DNA of 64,000 nt from Hygrocybe punicea (lineage: Eukaryota; Basidiomycota; Agaricomycetes; Agaricales; Hygrophoraceae), in the NCBI GenBank assembly GCA_963556145.1, contig OY744466.1, positions 5,022,001 to 5,086,000 on the forward strand, read 5' to 3'. A program made the translations under genes and the position numbers. The notes below the pieces were generated by a model that saw only the letters and a list, made by a program, of their open reading frames with translations, ran no database searches and was not told where the DNA came from. Below are positions 36,649 to 48,643 of the stretch, piece by piece. The number at the start of each line of letters is the position of its first letter. The first letter of the stretch is position 1.

Positions 36649-39600
36649 TGGCAAAAATGTCTCGCTCTGCTGCAAAAAGGTCTCGCACCTCCGCACCATC
36701 TCAGTCTACTCAGAGTTCTTAATCCCTTCGCAAAAGCGCATCTGCCCAGTCACTCTCCTCGGCCACTACTCAGCCAACTGAAGACCCAATTGTGATTGAT
36801 TGTGCTCACACGACCGCCAATGAGAGCGCCTCTGACAATGACAAGGTTGTCAGTCCTGAAGAGAAGCTTGGTCAGTCCTTCAATGCCTACATCAATAATA
36901 TAGTGCTGATTTTACCTTTATAGCCAAATTGAAAAGCACTTGGCGTTCTCCAGTTTACACCTTCTTCAAGACCGACCAAGTTGCTATTTGATGCGACAAT
37001 GGGAGACCTTATCATTGGTTCCCGTGTGGCGCTCGCATCTGCAAGGTTGGCACTGGCGGCATTCGTAGGTACCAGGATAAGTCCGACAAGGCATCTACAG
37101 GTAATTTGAGGCAACATGCTTGCCGTTGCTGGGGCGACAAAGTGGTGGAAAATGCAACGATTTCATCACACAAGGAAATCCCAAGGGACGGATCCATATT
37201 TGCTGCATTCGCTAGGCAGGGTCAACAACCTGTTAATGTCTCTCATCATACGCACTCTAACACCCAAGTTTGGTGAGTTCACACCCATTCATTTTTACTT
37301 GTGACATTTACGGATGTGATTGCAGGGCCCACTTGGTAAAGTGGATCACCGAGAGCAACCACCCTGCTAGCATCATCAATGACCATGAGCTCCAAGAGCT
37401 CCTTACCACTGGTCGTCCCAAGCTTCAGCTGCCGTCGCATACTACGCTCACTTGGGACCTCAAGGCTTCATTTGAGAAGTGCAAAGTGCGGGTTGCTAGG
37501 CTTCTACAGGTATGTGCATCTGGGTCAAACACAATTTCACTGACGCAAAAGCATCAGGAACATCCAGGACATCTTAATTTTGCTACGGATGCATGGACCT
37601 CACCCAACCATCGTGCCATCATCACTTGGACAGTCCATCTGGAACACAAAGGCAATATGCTCGCTTTTTTGCTGGATGTTGTGAAAGTACCTGAGGCATG
37701 TGTTTCTTGTCTGGCCCCTTCTTCCAAAAAAACTAACCGTGCATCAAGTCTCATAGTGGCGCAACTTTGGCACGAGAATTTCACAACATGCTTCTCTGAT
37801 TCGGGATACAGAACAAGGTTAGTGCTTCGTTGTCTCCTTGTCCATGCACATTGCAATCAGATTCTGTCTTTCAATGCTGACGGCACCTCCAGCAACAACA
37901 CGCAATCCACTGCGCTAGCCGCCAAGGAGAACTCATTTGAGGAGGAAAACCATGTACATTGTTTCAATCACAGTATGCAACTGTCGGCCAAGACTTTGCT
38001 CACGCCGTTCAATGCTGGCTTGGGATATACAGCTAGCATCGAGGAAGACGACGAAGATACTGATGAAGAAGGGACTTTTGCGACCATTGAAGAAGATGAG
38101 GAAGGGGACAACAAACCTGAAGAGATCAATGCTGAGGACGAGGACGATGGCATCAATGAGCTGGATGAGGTGGGCGAGGATGAGCGTAATAAGCTTCTAG
38201 AAGATACTGCCATTGTTCATGAGACCATTTCAAAGGTGAATCTCCCGATGTGTTTCGTGATTTCTTATTAACACATGATCAGATCAGGAATCTTTCATTT
38301 GCCATTATCCATTCAACAACTCTGGCCCTCCCAGCATGGCGGCATCTGTGTGCTGAAAACAAGCTCCCTGCCAACCTCATCCCCCGCGATGTCGTAACAC
38401 GATGGAATTCCACGTATGACATGATGAAGTTTGCTCTAAAATATTGCAAGCCAATTGATGCCATAATGGCTGAGAAGGAGTTCAAGCTGCGCAAGCACGA
38501 ACTTTACGATGAGGACTGGAAGATTGTTGGCGACCTAGTTGCCATTTTGGAGGTATGTTTCCAAGGTCCTTCTTCTGCATGATACTAACATATCTCAGCA
38601 ATATAAAAAGGCCACAATTTTTTTCTGAAGTAATACAGCAACAGTTGCTGCGGTCATACCTGCAATGGATTGACTAGACAATCATCTCAATCTACATATG
38701 AAAGAAGCCCTTCACCCGTCGATCCTTGTTGCCATGAAGTTGGCACGCAAGAAACTCAACCGCTACTACTCGCTCACTGATCTCTCAGACATCTACCGGA
38801 CTGTGATGAGTGAGTTTAACGCCACGCTGTTTAATGGCATTCACTGACAATCGTAAAAGTACTCCACCCTGGACTTAAACTTGAATACTTCCAACAACAA
38901 GAATGGGAGGAAGAATGGATTGAGGCTGCTAAGGCTCTCGTTGAGAAGCAGTATTTGGATAAATATGAGAAGCCAGGGGGAAGAGCATCTGCTGCTTCCA
39001 CAGAACTGGTTAGTTTCTCAATCCATGTGCCGTGTCATGCTGTGTACCATGACTAGGATGAATCGAGTGGCAATGACTTCGGCGACTTCTCTGTCAAGAC
39101 AAAGGCTGTGCGTACGAGTGAACTCGATGAGTATCTGCGTCATCCAGTCGAGTCTGTCAAAGATCTGCTAGCTTGGTGTTACGTTTCCAACTCCGCTTCC
39201 AACCCCGATGCCCATTCCGATACCCACCATGACGATTCTGCACCGCACACCTTCCTTTTTCATTTCATTTTGTCCTTTGTCTTCTTTTCAATGTCATTGT
39301 TTCTTCTTTCGGACATCCTTGTATTTTCTTATTCTTGTTCTCTTTTTGTCCCTTCTTCTAGAACAATCCAGACCAATCATGGACATATCCCACGTGACCT
39401 TGTTGTACCCAAATAGTCTCCTTGCCGATGGACGTCACTGACATTGTCTTTTCCCTTCAATATCTTGTTTATGCTATCCCACGACAAACCGATCACGATG
39501 GCTGTACTCCCGACACCGCTCATTACCGTAATTGTTATTGGCAGCATTGCCATCACCTTCCTGATCGGTTTCTACCTTGTTATGATCTATCTTTGGCATC

Positions 39601-41171
39601 GGCACCGAAACCCTTCCGCCATTGATACTTCTGACTTCCACCTCAACAATATATCGACACGTAATTGACAATTGCCATTCCTGGATATTTGGTTTCCATA
39701 TTCATGCCCTGTGCCCACCATTATCCTCCCTGACAATCCAACGACATTCCTCACCTGCATGCAAACTCTGAACAATCCCCGAACACGAGACATTTCACTG
39801 TTCTCTCTAATCCGACCATCGCCGGAGTATACTCTTTTGGACTTCGACCACAGACCATATGACTTCCCAAACAGTGAACCAGCCCCTATCGTATATTGTT
39901 CGCACGACACCGCTTCAATGCAGTACCCGACAACTTATTCCCACAGCTTGTCACTCGTGCCATGACTTGAAACCTGGACCCACATTCATTTAACCTTTTC
40001 CATCTATAACCTTGATATCTCCCACACTCGTTTACAACAATACCCTTTCTTGGATGAATACCAACATCAGGTGGACCGCATTGTTCCACAGACAGGACAA
40101 GACATTGCTCCTCAATACGTCATCGACACAGACATCATCATCTGGTACAGCTTATGCTGTTCACATGTCTGACCTCGACTATCCCACCATCCTAGTTGGT
40201 TTTCCCTCCATACATTCCTTTGTTTTCCTTTATACCGACCTTGTCACTATGTCCCCGCTACCTCAAGACACTCTCATCACCAATCCTACACTGGATGATA
40301 CCCATCTTCGACCCGACCATGCAATGCACTTGCCAGACTGCGCACTTGCCTGTTACAGCAAGTGTAGACCCCGAATAGGCAATTCTGCACATCACATGAT
40401 CTGATGACAAATCATCCGAGTCATCCGGACCCCCTCTATTCCTTAATGACACCCGGGCCTCCAGTTGGATCGCGAGAACATTGACATGAGGACGCCTCAT
40501 GTCCGCCTCATGGTGAAAACATGGTGTAGTTGGACATGTTGTAGCTTCATGGTTGGATTCCCATTTACCTCCCCTCAAGTCCATTCACTATATCTACTGT
40601 CCTTATTGTTGGTTCGGACTTTTTCTTCTTTCTTTTCCTTACGTTTAGTCTGGTTCTTGGGGCAGACTCATCTTGTTTTGGGTAACCCCCACGGCTCGCA
40701 ATGACATTGGACCTTGACCCCCCCTGTTAGCAGTGTTGTCTTAGCTGTAAGCAACAATGAAAGCTGCTATTCTCCCCTCTGGAAGCCGATCCCCTGTTAA
40801 GTTGATTGTTGCTGGAGCCCGCTGCAGAAGCGATCCGTAACACTTGGTGGTATAACAACCGATTCATCTATCCTAATTTATCCCACATGGCCCTTGATTA
40901 TCTTAGCGTCCCTCCTACATCCACCGCCGTCGAGCGTGTTTTCTCCCAAGGCCGCAGACTGCTTCAGTACATGAGGAATCGCCTCTCACCAGCCTCAATT
41001 CGTGCTTACCTTTGCCTCGGTGACTGGTGCCGCAACGGGTTGATCTCTATTGACGAGTTGGTTGCTGTTGTGAATGATAAGAAGAGGAAATGCGCTGCTT
41101 CTGAGGTTGTTGATGCTGAGGTTGTTGATGTTGAGGAGGATATGCCCACGCTGGAAAAAGTTGGTGTCTAG
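36649..41171 (+). pseudogene. hAT-family transposase with BED zinc finger and C-terminal dimerisation domain
   Basis: Cut-and-paste transposase, multi-exon. The N-terminal exon (36649-36870) is basic and Ser-rich with a CAA-to-TAA-type stop. A BED-like finger follows at about 36960-37140 (CGARICKVG, then LRQHACRCW), with TGA at 36989. The next exon has WDLKASFEKCKVRVARLLQ, then HLNFATDAWTSPNHRAI (37560-37630), HCFNHSMQLSAKTLL and an acidic run. Then come VVTRWNSTYDMM (38395-38430), ILVAMKLARKKLNRYYSLTD and an ELDEYLRHP block. The C-terminal hAT dimerisation region (40848-41035) has LSVPPTSTAVERVFSQGRRL. Introns (for example 37275-37326 and about 38236-38282) are GT-AG. Stops include TGA in PAMD_LDNH, where Arg is usual. 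The last two blocks are split by the LTR insertion. Confidence 0.85.
39177..40842. mobile_element. 1,666-bp solo-LTR-like insertion in the hAT transposase
   Basis: Begins TGTTACG and ends CGTAACA, the TG...CA form of LTR ends, and is flanked by CTTGG on both sides (39172-39176 and 40843-40847), a 5-bp duplication usual for Ty3/Gypsy and Copia integration. Removing it with one CTTGG joins ...LLAW to WYNNRF in frame, rebuilding the hAT C-terminus. It has no reverse transcriptase or integrase. A hydrophobic short frame near 39444-39668 is not a convincing gene. It is either a long solo LTR or a small non-autonomous retroelement; I saw no internal pair of LTRs. Confidence 0.8.
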
Positions 41172-41433
41172 TATTGATAGATAGCTGTGTGACCCCCTCC
41201 CCCTTGCAATAAACCTGCAGGTGGTTGACCACCCGTGGTTACCACCATTAGTGGCAGTTACCGCAGGCAACCACAAATGAAGGGTACAGTTCGGGTAAGG
41301 ATTCATTTCGGGTATGGTATTCAACAGGTCCAGGTACGGTGTCTTAAACAAACACCCACGGGTTACCTGTGTTAAACCCTAATTGCTGCTTGAGTTTCAG
41401 GGTGAAATCCTGAGATCAGGTGAGCATGTCTAG

Positions 41434-42057
41434 CTGTGACACAGGAGACAGATGAGGATTTTTTGTGAGCAAATGTTATGCAGATATCTAGTCAAATTTT
41501 GAAACTATTTGTGTTGTTATAAAATATTCCAGAAAATAATGTTATCCAAAAGCAGTATTCATACAGAAAATAGTACATACAGAAAATAAAATTATTCAGG
41601 CTTTTATTGTTTTCATTATTGTGTACATGTATTCAGAAAAGAGAAAATGACACAAATTTTTAGGATTTCTGCACGGATATCTGTGGATTTTATTGTCAGG
41701 CAGATCTTCAAGATATTTGGTCTCAAGATAATTCAGGCACAAGCCAGGCCCCAATTATCCGGAGACTAAATATTCTAAAATTCTGCCCTCACAATAAAAT
41801 CCACAGATATTGATTCAGAAATCCTAAAAATGTGTCATTTTCTCTTTTCTGAATACATGTATGCAATAATGAAAACAATAAAAGCCTGAATAATTTGGTT
41901 TTCTGTATGCGCTATTTCTGTACAAATACTGTTCTTGGATGACATCATTTTTTGGAATATTTTCACAGGTAAGATAACAACACAAATAGTTTCAAAATTT
42001 GACTGGATATCTTCATAATATTTGCTTGCAAAACATCCTCATCTGTCTCCTGTGTGA
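41434..42057. mobile_element. 624-bp imperfect foldback element
   Basis: ACACAGGAGACAGATGAGGA near 41438 is answered by TCCTCATCTGTCTCCTGTGT near 42036. The arms pair inward through TTTTGAAACTATTTGTGTTG, CAGGCTTTTATTGTTTTCA and GGATTTCTG..GTGGATTTTATTG to a short loop near 41735-41750. Several indels make the pairing imperfect, so it is older than the perfect-arm foldback in the Helitron. No target duplication could be fixed. It starts only about 50 bp beyond the hAT right end. Confidence 0.75.
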
Positions 42058-42848
42058 ACACAAACTGCTGCTACAGGATCTTACCTTGACAGTGGGGTCT
42101 CCATTGTGTTTCCATAAAAATTCTGGTCTATTCACTGGGTAATTTTGGAATGGTCCAATAATATGATGAATATTTGGTGTATGCAGAACAGACTCATGAA
42201 TTGGATTTTCAACCTTCTTATATTGTTTCCAGATATGCCGAATCCGCATTCAACGCCACTCTATTTGGGCAAGTTGCCAGACAAAGTCCTTATGACTTGT
42301 ATGAGAGTACCACAACTTGGGTGAGCAATGCTCCAGTTTGCCCTGCCAAAGTAACCAATCAATCAACTTGAACTTAGTAACTGAACCACATATTGTTACA
42401 CACAGGCTCTGTTGTATATGAATTGGTTGTGCCATATCTTCTGATTGTTGCAGCATAGTCTCCATGTGAGTGGGCTTTGTATGTGTTTAAATTGAGAGCT
42501 TTAAGCCATTGATGGTGAGAATTACCACCTGTCTCCGCAGGAGCTGCATTCTTGTTTCTGGCAGGTGTAATGACAGTCTGCTGTGCACCCTTGGAAATAG
42601 TAGTAGTCACATTTTGAGCATCCTTCAGAGCATGCCTTGCAGCTTGCCAAGAAGATCCTTTCCATACAGATCACAAACAAACTTCATTTTTGATAAGACA
42701 TATACTATACCATTTCATTATCACCAGTCACACATCACTCAGACTTTGTTTAATTAAATTCTTTCTCAATTTTTCAGATTTATTGAGAGTTTCACAGTCA
42801 TGTGCCAGCAAATTGAATGAAATGATACAGTACTTCTATGAATCCTAC
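42058..42848. other. 3' flank of the AAA+ gene, no gene recognised
   Basis: Short frames only. This stretch probably includes the 3' untranslated region of the minus-strand ATPase gene that ends at 42849. Confidence 0.4.
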
Positions 42849-45456
42849 TCAGCCATCCATAAGTAACAATGCACCTCCCTTGTCCACTGTGAGTCTTATT
42901 CTATCACCTTTATCAACATCCTTAAACTGTCACCACCATCAATGGTGTGGAGAGGTGTACCCATAAAAAGTCACTCACTGTCAATTCTCTTGTCCTTTGC
43001 AAACTCTCAATCTCACTTACACGGTCACAAACATTCTGTAGCATCTCCTGAAAACCCTCTCCCTCTATCACCTCTCTGATAGCATGGAATATGAGCATGG
43101 ATTGAGGGCAAACATTGTGATCAATCTGGAAGTTCATCAGCAGAAAAATTGCATGGGCAGTCAACAGAACATAACAAACATCAATGGAGATAATGTTTAA
43201 CCGATCAAGTTCTGCATCCACTAAACATCAGCAATTCAAGAGTTGTAGATCAGACATGAAAGTATACCTTCTAAGAAATCAGGTCTTGTCATGATCTGGC
43301 GACATCTCCACTGTAGTTGGGTGCAGTACAAATTTCAGCAAAATCATAAAGTGAGTGAAATAACACTGACATAGGGTATTGAGGGAAGCTGATAGAACTC
43401 AACACCATGACAAAAATATTCTCCTTGTTGCTCCTCCACCCTGCATGATTGCTCCTTTTGCAAGTTGACAAACTCTTGCATGAGCAACCAAGTGCAAGAA
43501 CTCCATTTTTGCTAAGAGAATTGTGAGTAACATTCCAAGATATGGAATCATTTATCTTACCTCGTCCATCACATCATCATCACAATCTGGGATTAGCCCA
43601 ATCTGACTCAGCAACCATGCTTTCTCCACATCTTTCATATGGTTTGCCATATCCACCATGTTGCCAGCCTTGGCCACTTTGTTCAAGAATGAGAGTCGAC
43701 CACCAACAATAGAGATAACCGTTTGCAGCTCCTCAGGAGGTGCTTCCTTTCGTTTTGCATTGCGGCACATCAAGCTAGCAGCATGAAGGGCTTCTCGGTG
43801 TTCTAGATCAGTGACAGACAGCACCTGCAAGTGGAATGGTCAGTTATGGGAGAGAATCAATGAAACAACAGCTGATGCTGACATGCATGCGGCTAGCAGT
43901 CTTCCCTATAGAAACACGCAAGGTTGATAAATGACCCCCAACAAATAGAGACACGAACGTAACACTTGAAATGGCCAGAAATCATCCCTGCCAAAACTTC
44001 AGTAATGCCTACCCACGGTTATTATCAAGGTTTTTTACGTTGCGAAAACCACGGTCAAGATACCTTCACCATTTGCACGTCAACCCAGGTCAAATGCACG
44101 AGGTGAGACGCACCACCGGCTGCCCACGACTCAGCACGCTGCTGAAGCTGCAACAGCATATTCTTGCCCTCGTCATCGTTCTTGAAGAAATGAACATTAT
44201 TAATAATCAGAACGAGGGGTCGTCCAGTTCTGCGTGCACTTCTAAGCGCAACCTTTTCAAGTTTATTCATCGCTGCCGAAGTCCGTTGAGATATGCCGTC
44301 ACCAAAATTCGGAATCATCCGGTTACCTCGCTCAATATCTAATGCAGGTCCACCTGTCAAAGCAACAGATTAGCGTATTGTCTTCTGGAGCACCAAATGC
44401 CAGACCTTCTCTAGGATCCCTACGCTGGAACAGCCCCATTTGACTGTCTTCGTTATACTCAAAATTAACTGCCTTTCCAAGTCGCAGTCGAAAGACCTCT
44501 AAATCGGGATGTGCATCGCACATCGCAACGCCTGCTACTGTCAGAACAAAAAGGTTGATAGAATGCCAGATGCCGACTAACCATCAGCACGGTTCGCCTG
44601 CATAGCATCAAAAATCATGGTTGTTTTGCCTGTACCCTAGGATACAGTGTGGTTCAGAACCGGTACAATAAAGAAGGAGCCGTACGCACTTTGGGCCCCA
44701 ACAGCATGAAATAACGGCCACGTTCGTGACCATGTACAATCCGGTCGATTGAATCTTGCTCCTTGCGACGCATGTGCTGTGCGTCATCCAACTCTGGCTT
44801 TTCAACCCCGACCTGTGCGGCATAGGTAGCAAGTTCGAGTGCTGGATCATAACCGGGCGCAAACGCAGCCTCGATCTATAACATTTTAAACCAGGAGAGT
44901 CGCGGGTGACGAACATTGCTAGGTAATTATACCTTGTCGAGAACTCGTTTCTTGTACCATGCGAAATATGCTACACCCCCTACGAAGACTGGAACCAAAC
45001 TGCAATAAGCCTAAGAATTCATCCATAACTCAGGCAGACATCTTGAGGAGCTCGAACATGCATGAACAAATAGCACAAATCCGCGCATCTCTTTGACACC
45101 CAAAGGTTCCGCACAATGGCAATGATGGCCCGGGAAGACTCACCCATTCCTAAGCCCACAATAGCGGTAAGAGCTGCATCATGAAAGCTGCTGCGTTGCG
45201 GACCGTAGGGCAGACTTTCAGAGGGGGACACTTCAACTTGCTTCTCGTCCTTGTCCTGGGCGGGTCGAAAGTCTGCCTGGCCTCTCTTGCAATCTACAGT
45301 CCTTGATATTTGGCTCTCGGAATATAGACGCGTAGACCGTGGACAGGGGAAGGCTGCAGCATAGGCCAAAGCTTGACGTGTTCCGAATGACTTGTGCAGA
45401 TGTTGCAGCAGCCGACTGTAACTTGCGCTGTAAGACCTGCAACGCCAAAATGCCAT
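42849..45456 (-). CDS. probable mitochondrial AAA+ / P-loop ATPase (host gene)
   Basis: The chosen start is the Met at 45454-45456 (MAFWRCRSYSASYSRLL), because the first about 50 residues are rich in Arg, Ser and Ala like a mitochondrial presequence; the frame is open upstream to 45585. A hydrophobic VPVFVGGVAYFAWYKK (exon 44999-44933) suggests an inner-membrane segment. Exon 44875-44690 leads to Walker A GPKGTGKTT, split by an intron (next exon 44636-44582). After exons 44537-44406 and 44353-44327, exon 44272 to about 44112 has the Walker B-like LVLIINNVHFF. Downstream come DDFWPFQVLR, KTASRMHV, LSVTDLEHREALHAASL, a C-terminal helical part and VDKGGALLLMDG to a TGA at 42849-42851. About twelve short introns are needed. 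The phase at the first junction is not settled. Fungal relatives carry a C-terminal winged-helix domain; the substrate is unknown. Confidence 0.75.
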
Positions 45457-45757
45457 ACTGGCAGAGGCGGTACTACTAACACGTGCATAATATTGTTTGA
45501 GTGAGCAGGTCGAACGTCGAACTAGTGCAAAAGATCTGGACGGGACTTTAGGTATTTGAAAAAAAAAAAATGTATACCACTGCAATAATATATACTACCA
45601 GGACCTGAGTCTCAGGTAAACCTCCGTAAATGTGAAAAGTCAGGCCTAGTCAGGTTTAGTCGAACAATATGACTAAAATTTACTAAATTCCCGATTTTTT
45701 GACTATTCCGTGACTTTGCAGTCGGTTCACGGTCGTCTTTCTGGTTGTCCAGTGGTC

Positions 45758-45825
45758 TATGCTGTATAAACTGTACATTTATTTGCCGCGGCCGCGGCAA
45801 ATAAATGTACAGTTTATACAGCATA
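45758..45825. mobile_element. 68-bp perfect palindrome with 6-bp direct repeats
   Basis: TATGCTGTATAAACTG...CAGTTTATACAGCATA is perfectly self-complementary, with GCCGCGGCCGCGGC (including a NotI site) at the exact centre (45785-45798). GTGGTC stands on both sides (45752-45757 and 45826-45831), and removing the palindrome plus one copy leaves a simple AGTGGTCATG. It lies about 300 bp before the start of the ATPase gene. The class is unknown. Confidence 0.75.
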
Positions 45826-46229
45826 GTGGTCATGTTCTAGTCATACTCTAGTCATTCATAGTCATGCGGAAATTTCCCAGTTGCCCATATAAAATTTTTA
45901 TTGATACAGCGCATACTACATTGATATACTTTTTTATATTTAAAAAAAACCCCCCACTGGCTCAACTCAGTGCATTCCTGTGGGCAGATGGCTTTGCGCT
46001 GAAGGACCGAGTCAGTGGTGGCTAGTAGCTCATAAAGCTGAACTAACCTCTTGAACAATCCGAGTAATATCATCCTTCCATCAGGGAATCAACCCAGATA
46101 TGAGATGGTTATATATGCCTTGAGCTGACCCACAATCATTAACATTGTTTGACATTATGCTCACACTTAGATCTAGGTAGGGATGGCATGGTTGTGATGG
46201 TAGAAGTCAATCAAATTAGTAGAATGATA

Positions 46230-46502
46230 TTTGATGTGCCATAGATCAACAACACATGTCTTTGAACATCATTCCTCCAAGAAAAGGGAGGTCATGGTGG
46301 GGTTGAAGGAATCCCACCATATATAGCAGAGTGGTAGAATCTGAACTTTGCTTGAATGAAAGTCATAACTGTGCCATGGATCAACAAGGCGTGTCCTTGA
46401 ATATCATTCCTCCAAGAAAAGGAAGGTCATGATGGGGTTGAAGGAATCCCACCATATATAGCAGAGTGGTAGAATCTGAACTTTGCTTGAATAAAAGTCA
46501 TA
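46230..46502. repeat. two tandem copies of a 135-bp unit
   Basis: TCATTCCTCCAAGAAAAGG starts at 46269 and again at 46404, followed in both by GGTTGAAGGAATCCCACCAT, ATATAGCAGAGTGG and CTGAACTTTGCTTGAAT. Identity is about 95 percent by eye. Confidence 0.9.
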
Positions 46503-46807
46503 ATAGCTAAAACAAGAGAGTTATTGTCCATTTGCTACCACAACAACAGTATGGTACCATAGCTCCTTACCACACAGAAATACTGTTCTGCTCATGTAGC
46601 AACTAATGCATCATATTGTCATGGCTGATATACTGATGATAGGGGATGTAGCAATGACTTCATGTTGGTAGGAAGTCAGCAATATTCTCATACTGGACTC
46701 CAGGAATATCCGAAATAGAAGGCAAAAACATATATTTGGTGAACGTCCGAAAAATGAGAAAATACAAAGCAGCGTCACACATGAACTATTCCCGACCCAT
46801 TGATACT

Positions 46808-48340
46808 CTACTCAGGATTCATGTCGCCTAATGTGAACATATTATCTGTGTGCCTCTTCTCCTTGATGCGAGAGAGAGCGCTTCCTTCAATTGGTACTTT
46901 GGCGTCAGAGCACGCATGGGGGAAGATTTTCCTATAAAAAGCCTTTGTCAGAATGTTGTGCAGAACCACATTCAAAGGCAGAATGAAGATTCACTCACCT
47001 ATTCCACCAATTCAAAAGGTCTTGCACTTCATCCTTCTCCTCCGGATCATCGAGTAGGTCGAGAACACTGTTATAGAAAGTCTCGGAATCGGTGACAAGA
47101 TCTGTACGCGAGAAGGTGCTTGAAGAACACAAGGCGAAGCGAACCTACGAGGTCGTCAGCGACAGCGTTATTGAAGATTGGTGAGACTACCTGAGTACCA
47201 ATGTACGCCAGTGATGCCTTTGTGACACAAGTCATGCCATGGATGCGTGCATTTCCCGATCACGTAGCTTTTGGTTCATCCTCGTCAACCGAACTCAGCG
47301 AGGTAAAGACATGTTTGAATCCCTATGTCACCCAACGTGAGGAATAGAAAGCAAACGACAGAATGAAAACTAACCGCAACCAGGAGCTGACTCCTCAATA
47401 GTCCATTCCAAGGGTCGTCAGGATCATACGCAAGGTCAGCGTATAGAAAGATGGGCCATTGGTCGCCGCGGATGTGCGTTTCACCACTGCGGAGCTTCTC
47501 TTTGACACTGGGAGTAGTTTCAGCCCACAATGTCATACCACACAATAGTGGCTTACCTGGGTATAGACCAATCTATTCCGGCGGGGCAGAGTAAGGCGCC
47601 TGTTCTCTCATGGTGGAACCCACGAGTCGTCTTGACTTTACGACTGAGGGATGGAGCGAGAGTCTGTCCTGGCGGAGTAATCCAATCAATAATCGCAAAT
47701 TTCAATGTTTTGGTGTCGTCAGCGCGCGCTCCGTTCATGCCTTTCTGTATCTAAACGACGGCAGGTATGATGACCGTAAGATGGCTGAAGACAGATTACT
47801 AACCATATCAGCAACAAACTCGACCTCTTCGTCAGTTCCAGATAAAAGCCGTTCCTCGAGGCCAACACAAATCTTAAGCAATTCCCGAAACAAATTATCC
47901 TCACGACGTTCGCTTCCGGAAACATGGACATGAGAACTGAATTGTCTGTCTCCTGGCATGAGCACTTACCGTACTGTCTCAGGGGGTGTTGCGTCTTCCT
48001 CTGCCAAGCGAAGGAGGCCATTTGTGATGAGTACCTTGACGTTGCAGAACGCATAAGACACTCAACCGAAGTGACGGCCGTGATGTACCAGGGGATCGGT
48101 GATGGCACTGTCTAATCATGTCAGCAGGCACGACAAGGATACTTAACGAACGCTAATGCTTTCTTCCTTGGGCCGCTTTGTAGTGCATCGTCTCGCACCC
48201 ACCGACCAGTCGATGCTTCCATCCCAGACATTGTTGCCTAGCTCGAAATCTGATGATAGAGGAGGATATGAGATGATCTTTGCCAAAACTGCAGCCTTTA
48301 TAAACAGTCGTCTGGAAATGAAATCTGGCAGAGATTAATG
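46808..48340 (-). pseudogene. multi-copy agaricomycete protein, DUF6698-like
   Basis: Minus-strand exons include HHGRHFG_VSYAFCNVKVL and LAEEDATPPETV (about 48110-47955), then FRELLKICVGLEERLLSGTD (47890-47820). Next come ARADDTKTLKFAIIDWITPP, KTTRGFHHERTGALLCPAG (47740-47575), GDQWPIFLYADLAYDP (47480-47430), SGNARIHGMTCVTKASLAYI, and TDSETFYNSVLDLLDDPEE with WWNR. The last exon ends TLGDMNPE at the stop 46808-46810. Introns are 45-60 nt GT-AG and the acceptor/donor phases checked fit. The pattern (DDT..LK.A..DW, GALLCP..DW, WP.FLY) is that of a common agaricomycete family that I tentatively match to DUF6698; its function is unknown. Two TGAs, complement 48062-48064 and 47260-47262, sit at conserved Arg positions, so the copy is dead unless these are read through. 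Confidence 0.65.
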
Positions 48341-48643
48341 TCGAGATACATAATAGAACTCCGCCAACTGTGACGGACCTCAGAAAATGTAACGCATTAT
48401 TGGTGGGTGTTGAATATGCACAAATATACACACCCGACAATTTACTAGTAGCTCCTGGCAACTGATAAGTTGTTAGACGTGACTTCGAAACGGAAAATAT
48501 GCCCACCTCCGAAAAGCAAGTCGCCAAACGATGTAACGAGGACGATATTGAAGTAACCGTGAGGTGTGTTGCTCCCTACACCATAGAACTTCTCCATCGA
48601 GTATCATCTCAGGGTCATCCGGAATAAAAAGGCTCGTCGCACG

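Larger units (their letters stand above)
36109..41381 (+). mobile_element. hAT transposon with a decayed transposase gene
   Basis: Ends TAGGGTTTAACA (36109-36120) and TGTTAAACCCTA (41370-41381) are inverted, with further GGGTAC/GTACCC subterminal repeats on both sides. The flanking 8-mers (CCAGTACT and ATTGCTGC) do not match, so either the target duplication is lost or one end has recombined. The interior encodes one hAT transposase and holds a 1,666-bp solo-LTR-like insertion. Confidence 0.75.
45586..46800. other. intergenic, AGTCA-rich upstream part, 135-bp duplication
   Basis: AGTCA/TGACT motifs cluster at 45640-45880 on both sides of the perfect palindrome, as in subterminal repeat regions, but no terminal repeats could be bounded. 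The rest shows no gene. Confidence 0.4.

Noticed and set aside
39444..39668. Short frame with one strong hydrophobic segment (possible membrane protein)
   Set aside because: It is only about 74 codons, lies inside the solo-LTR-like insertion, and has no exon context or family match.
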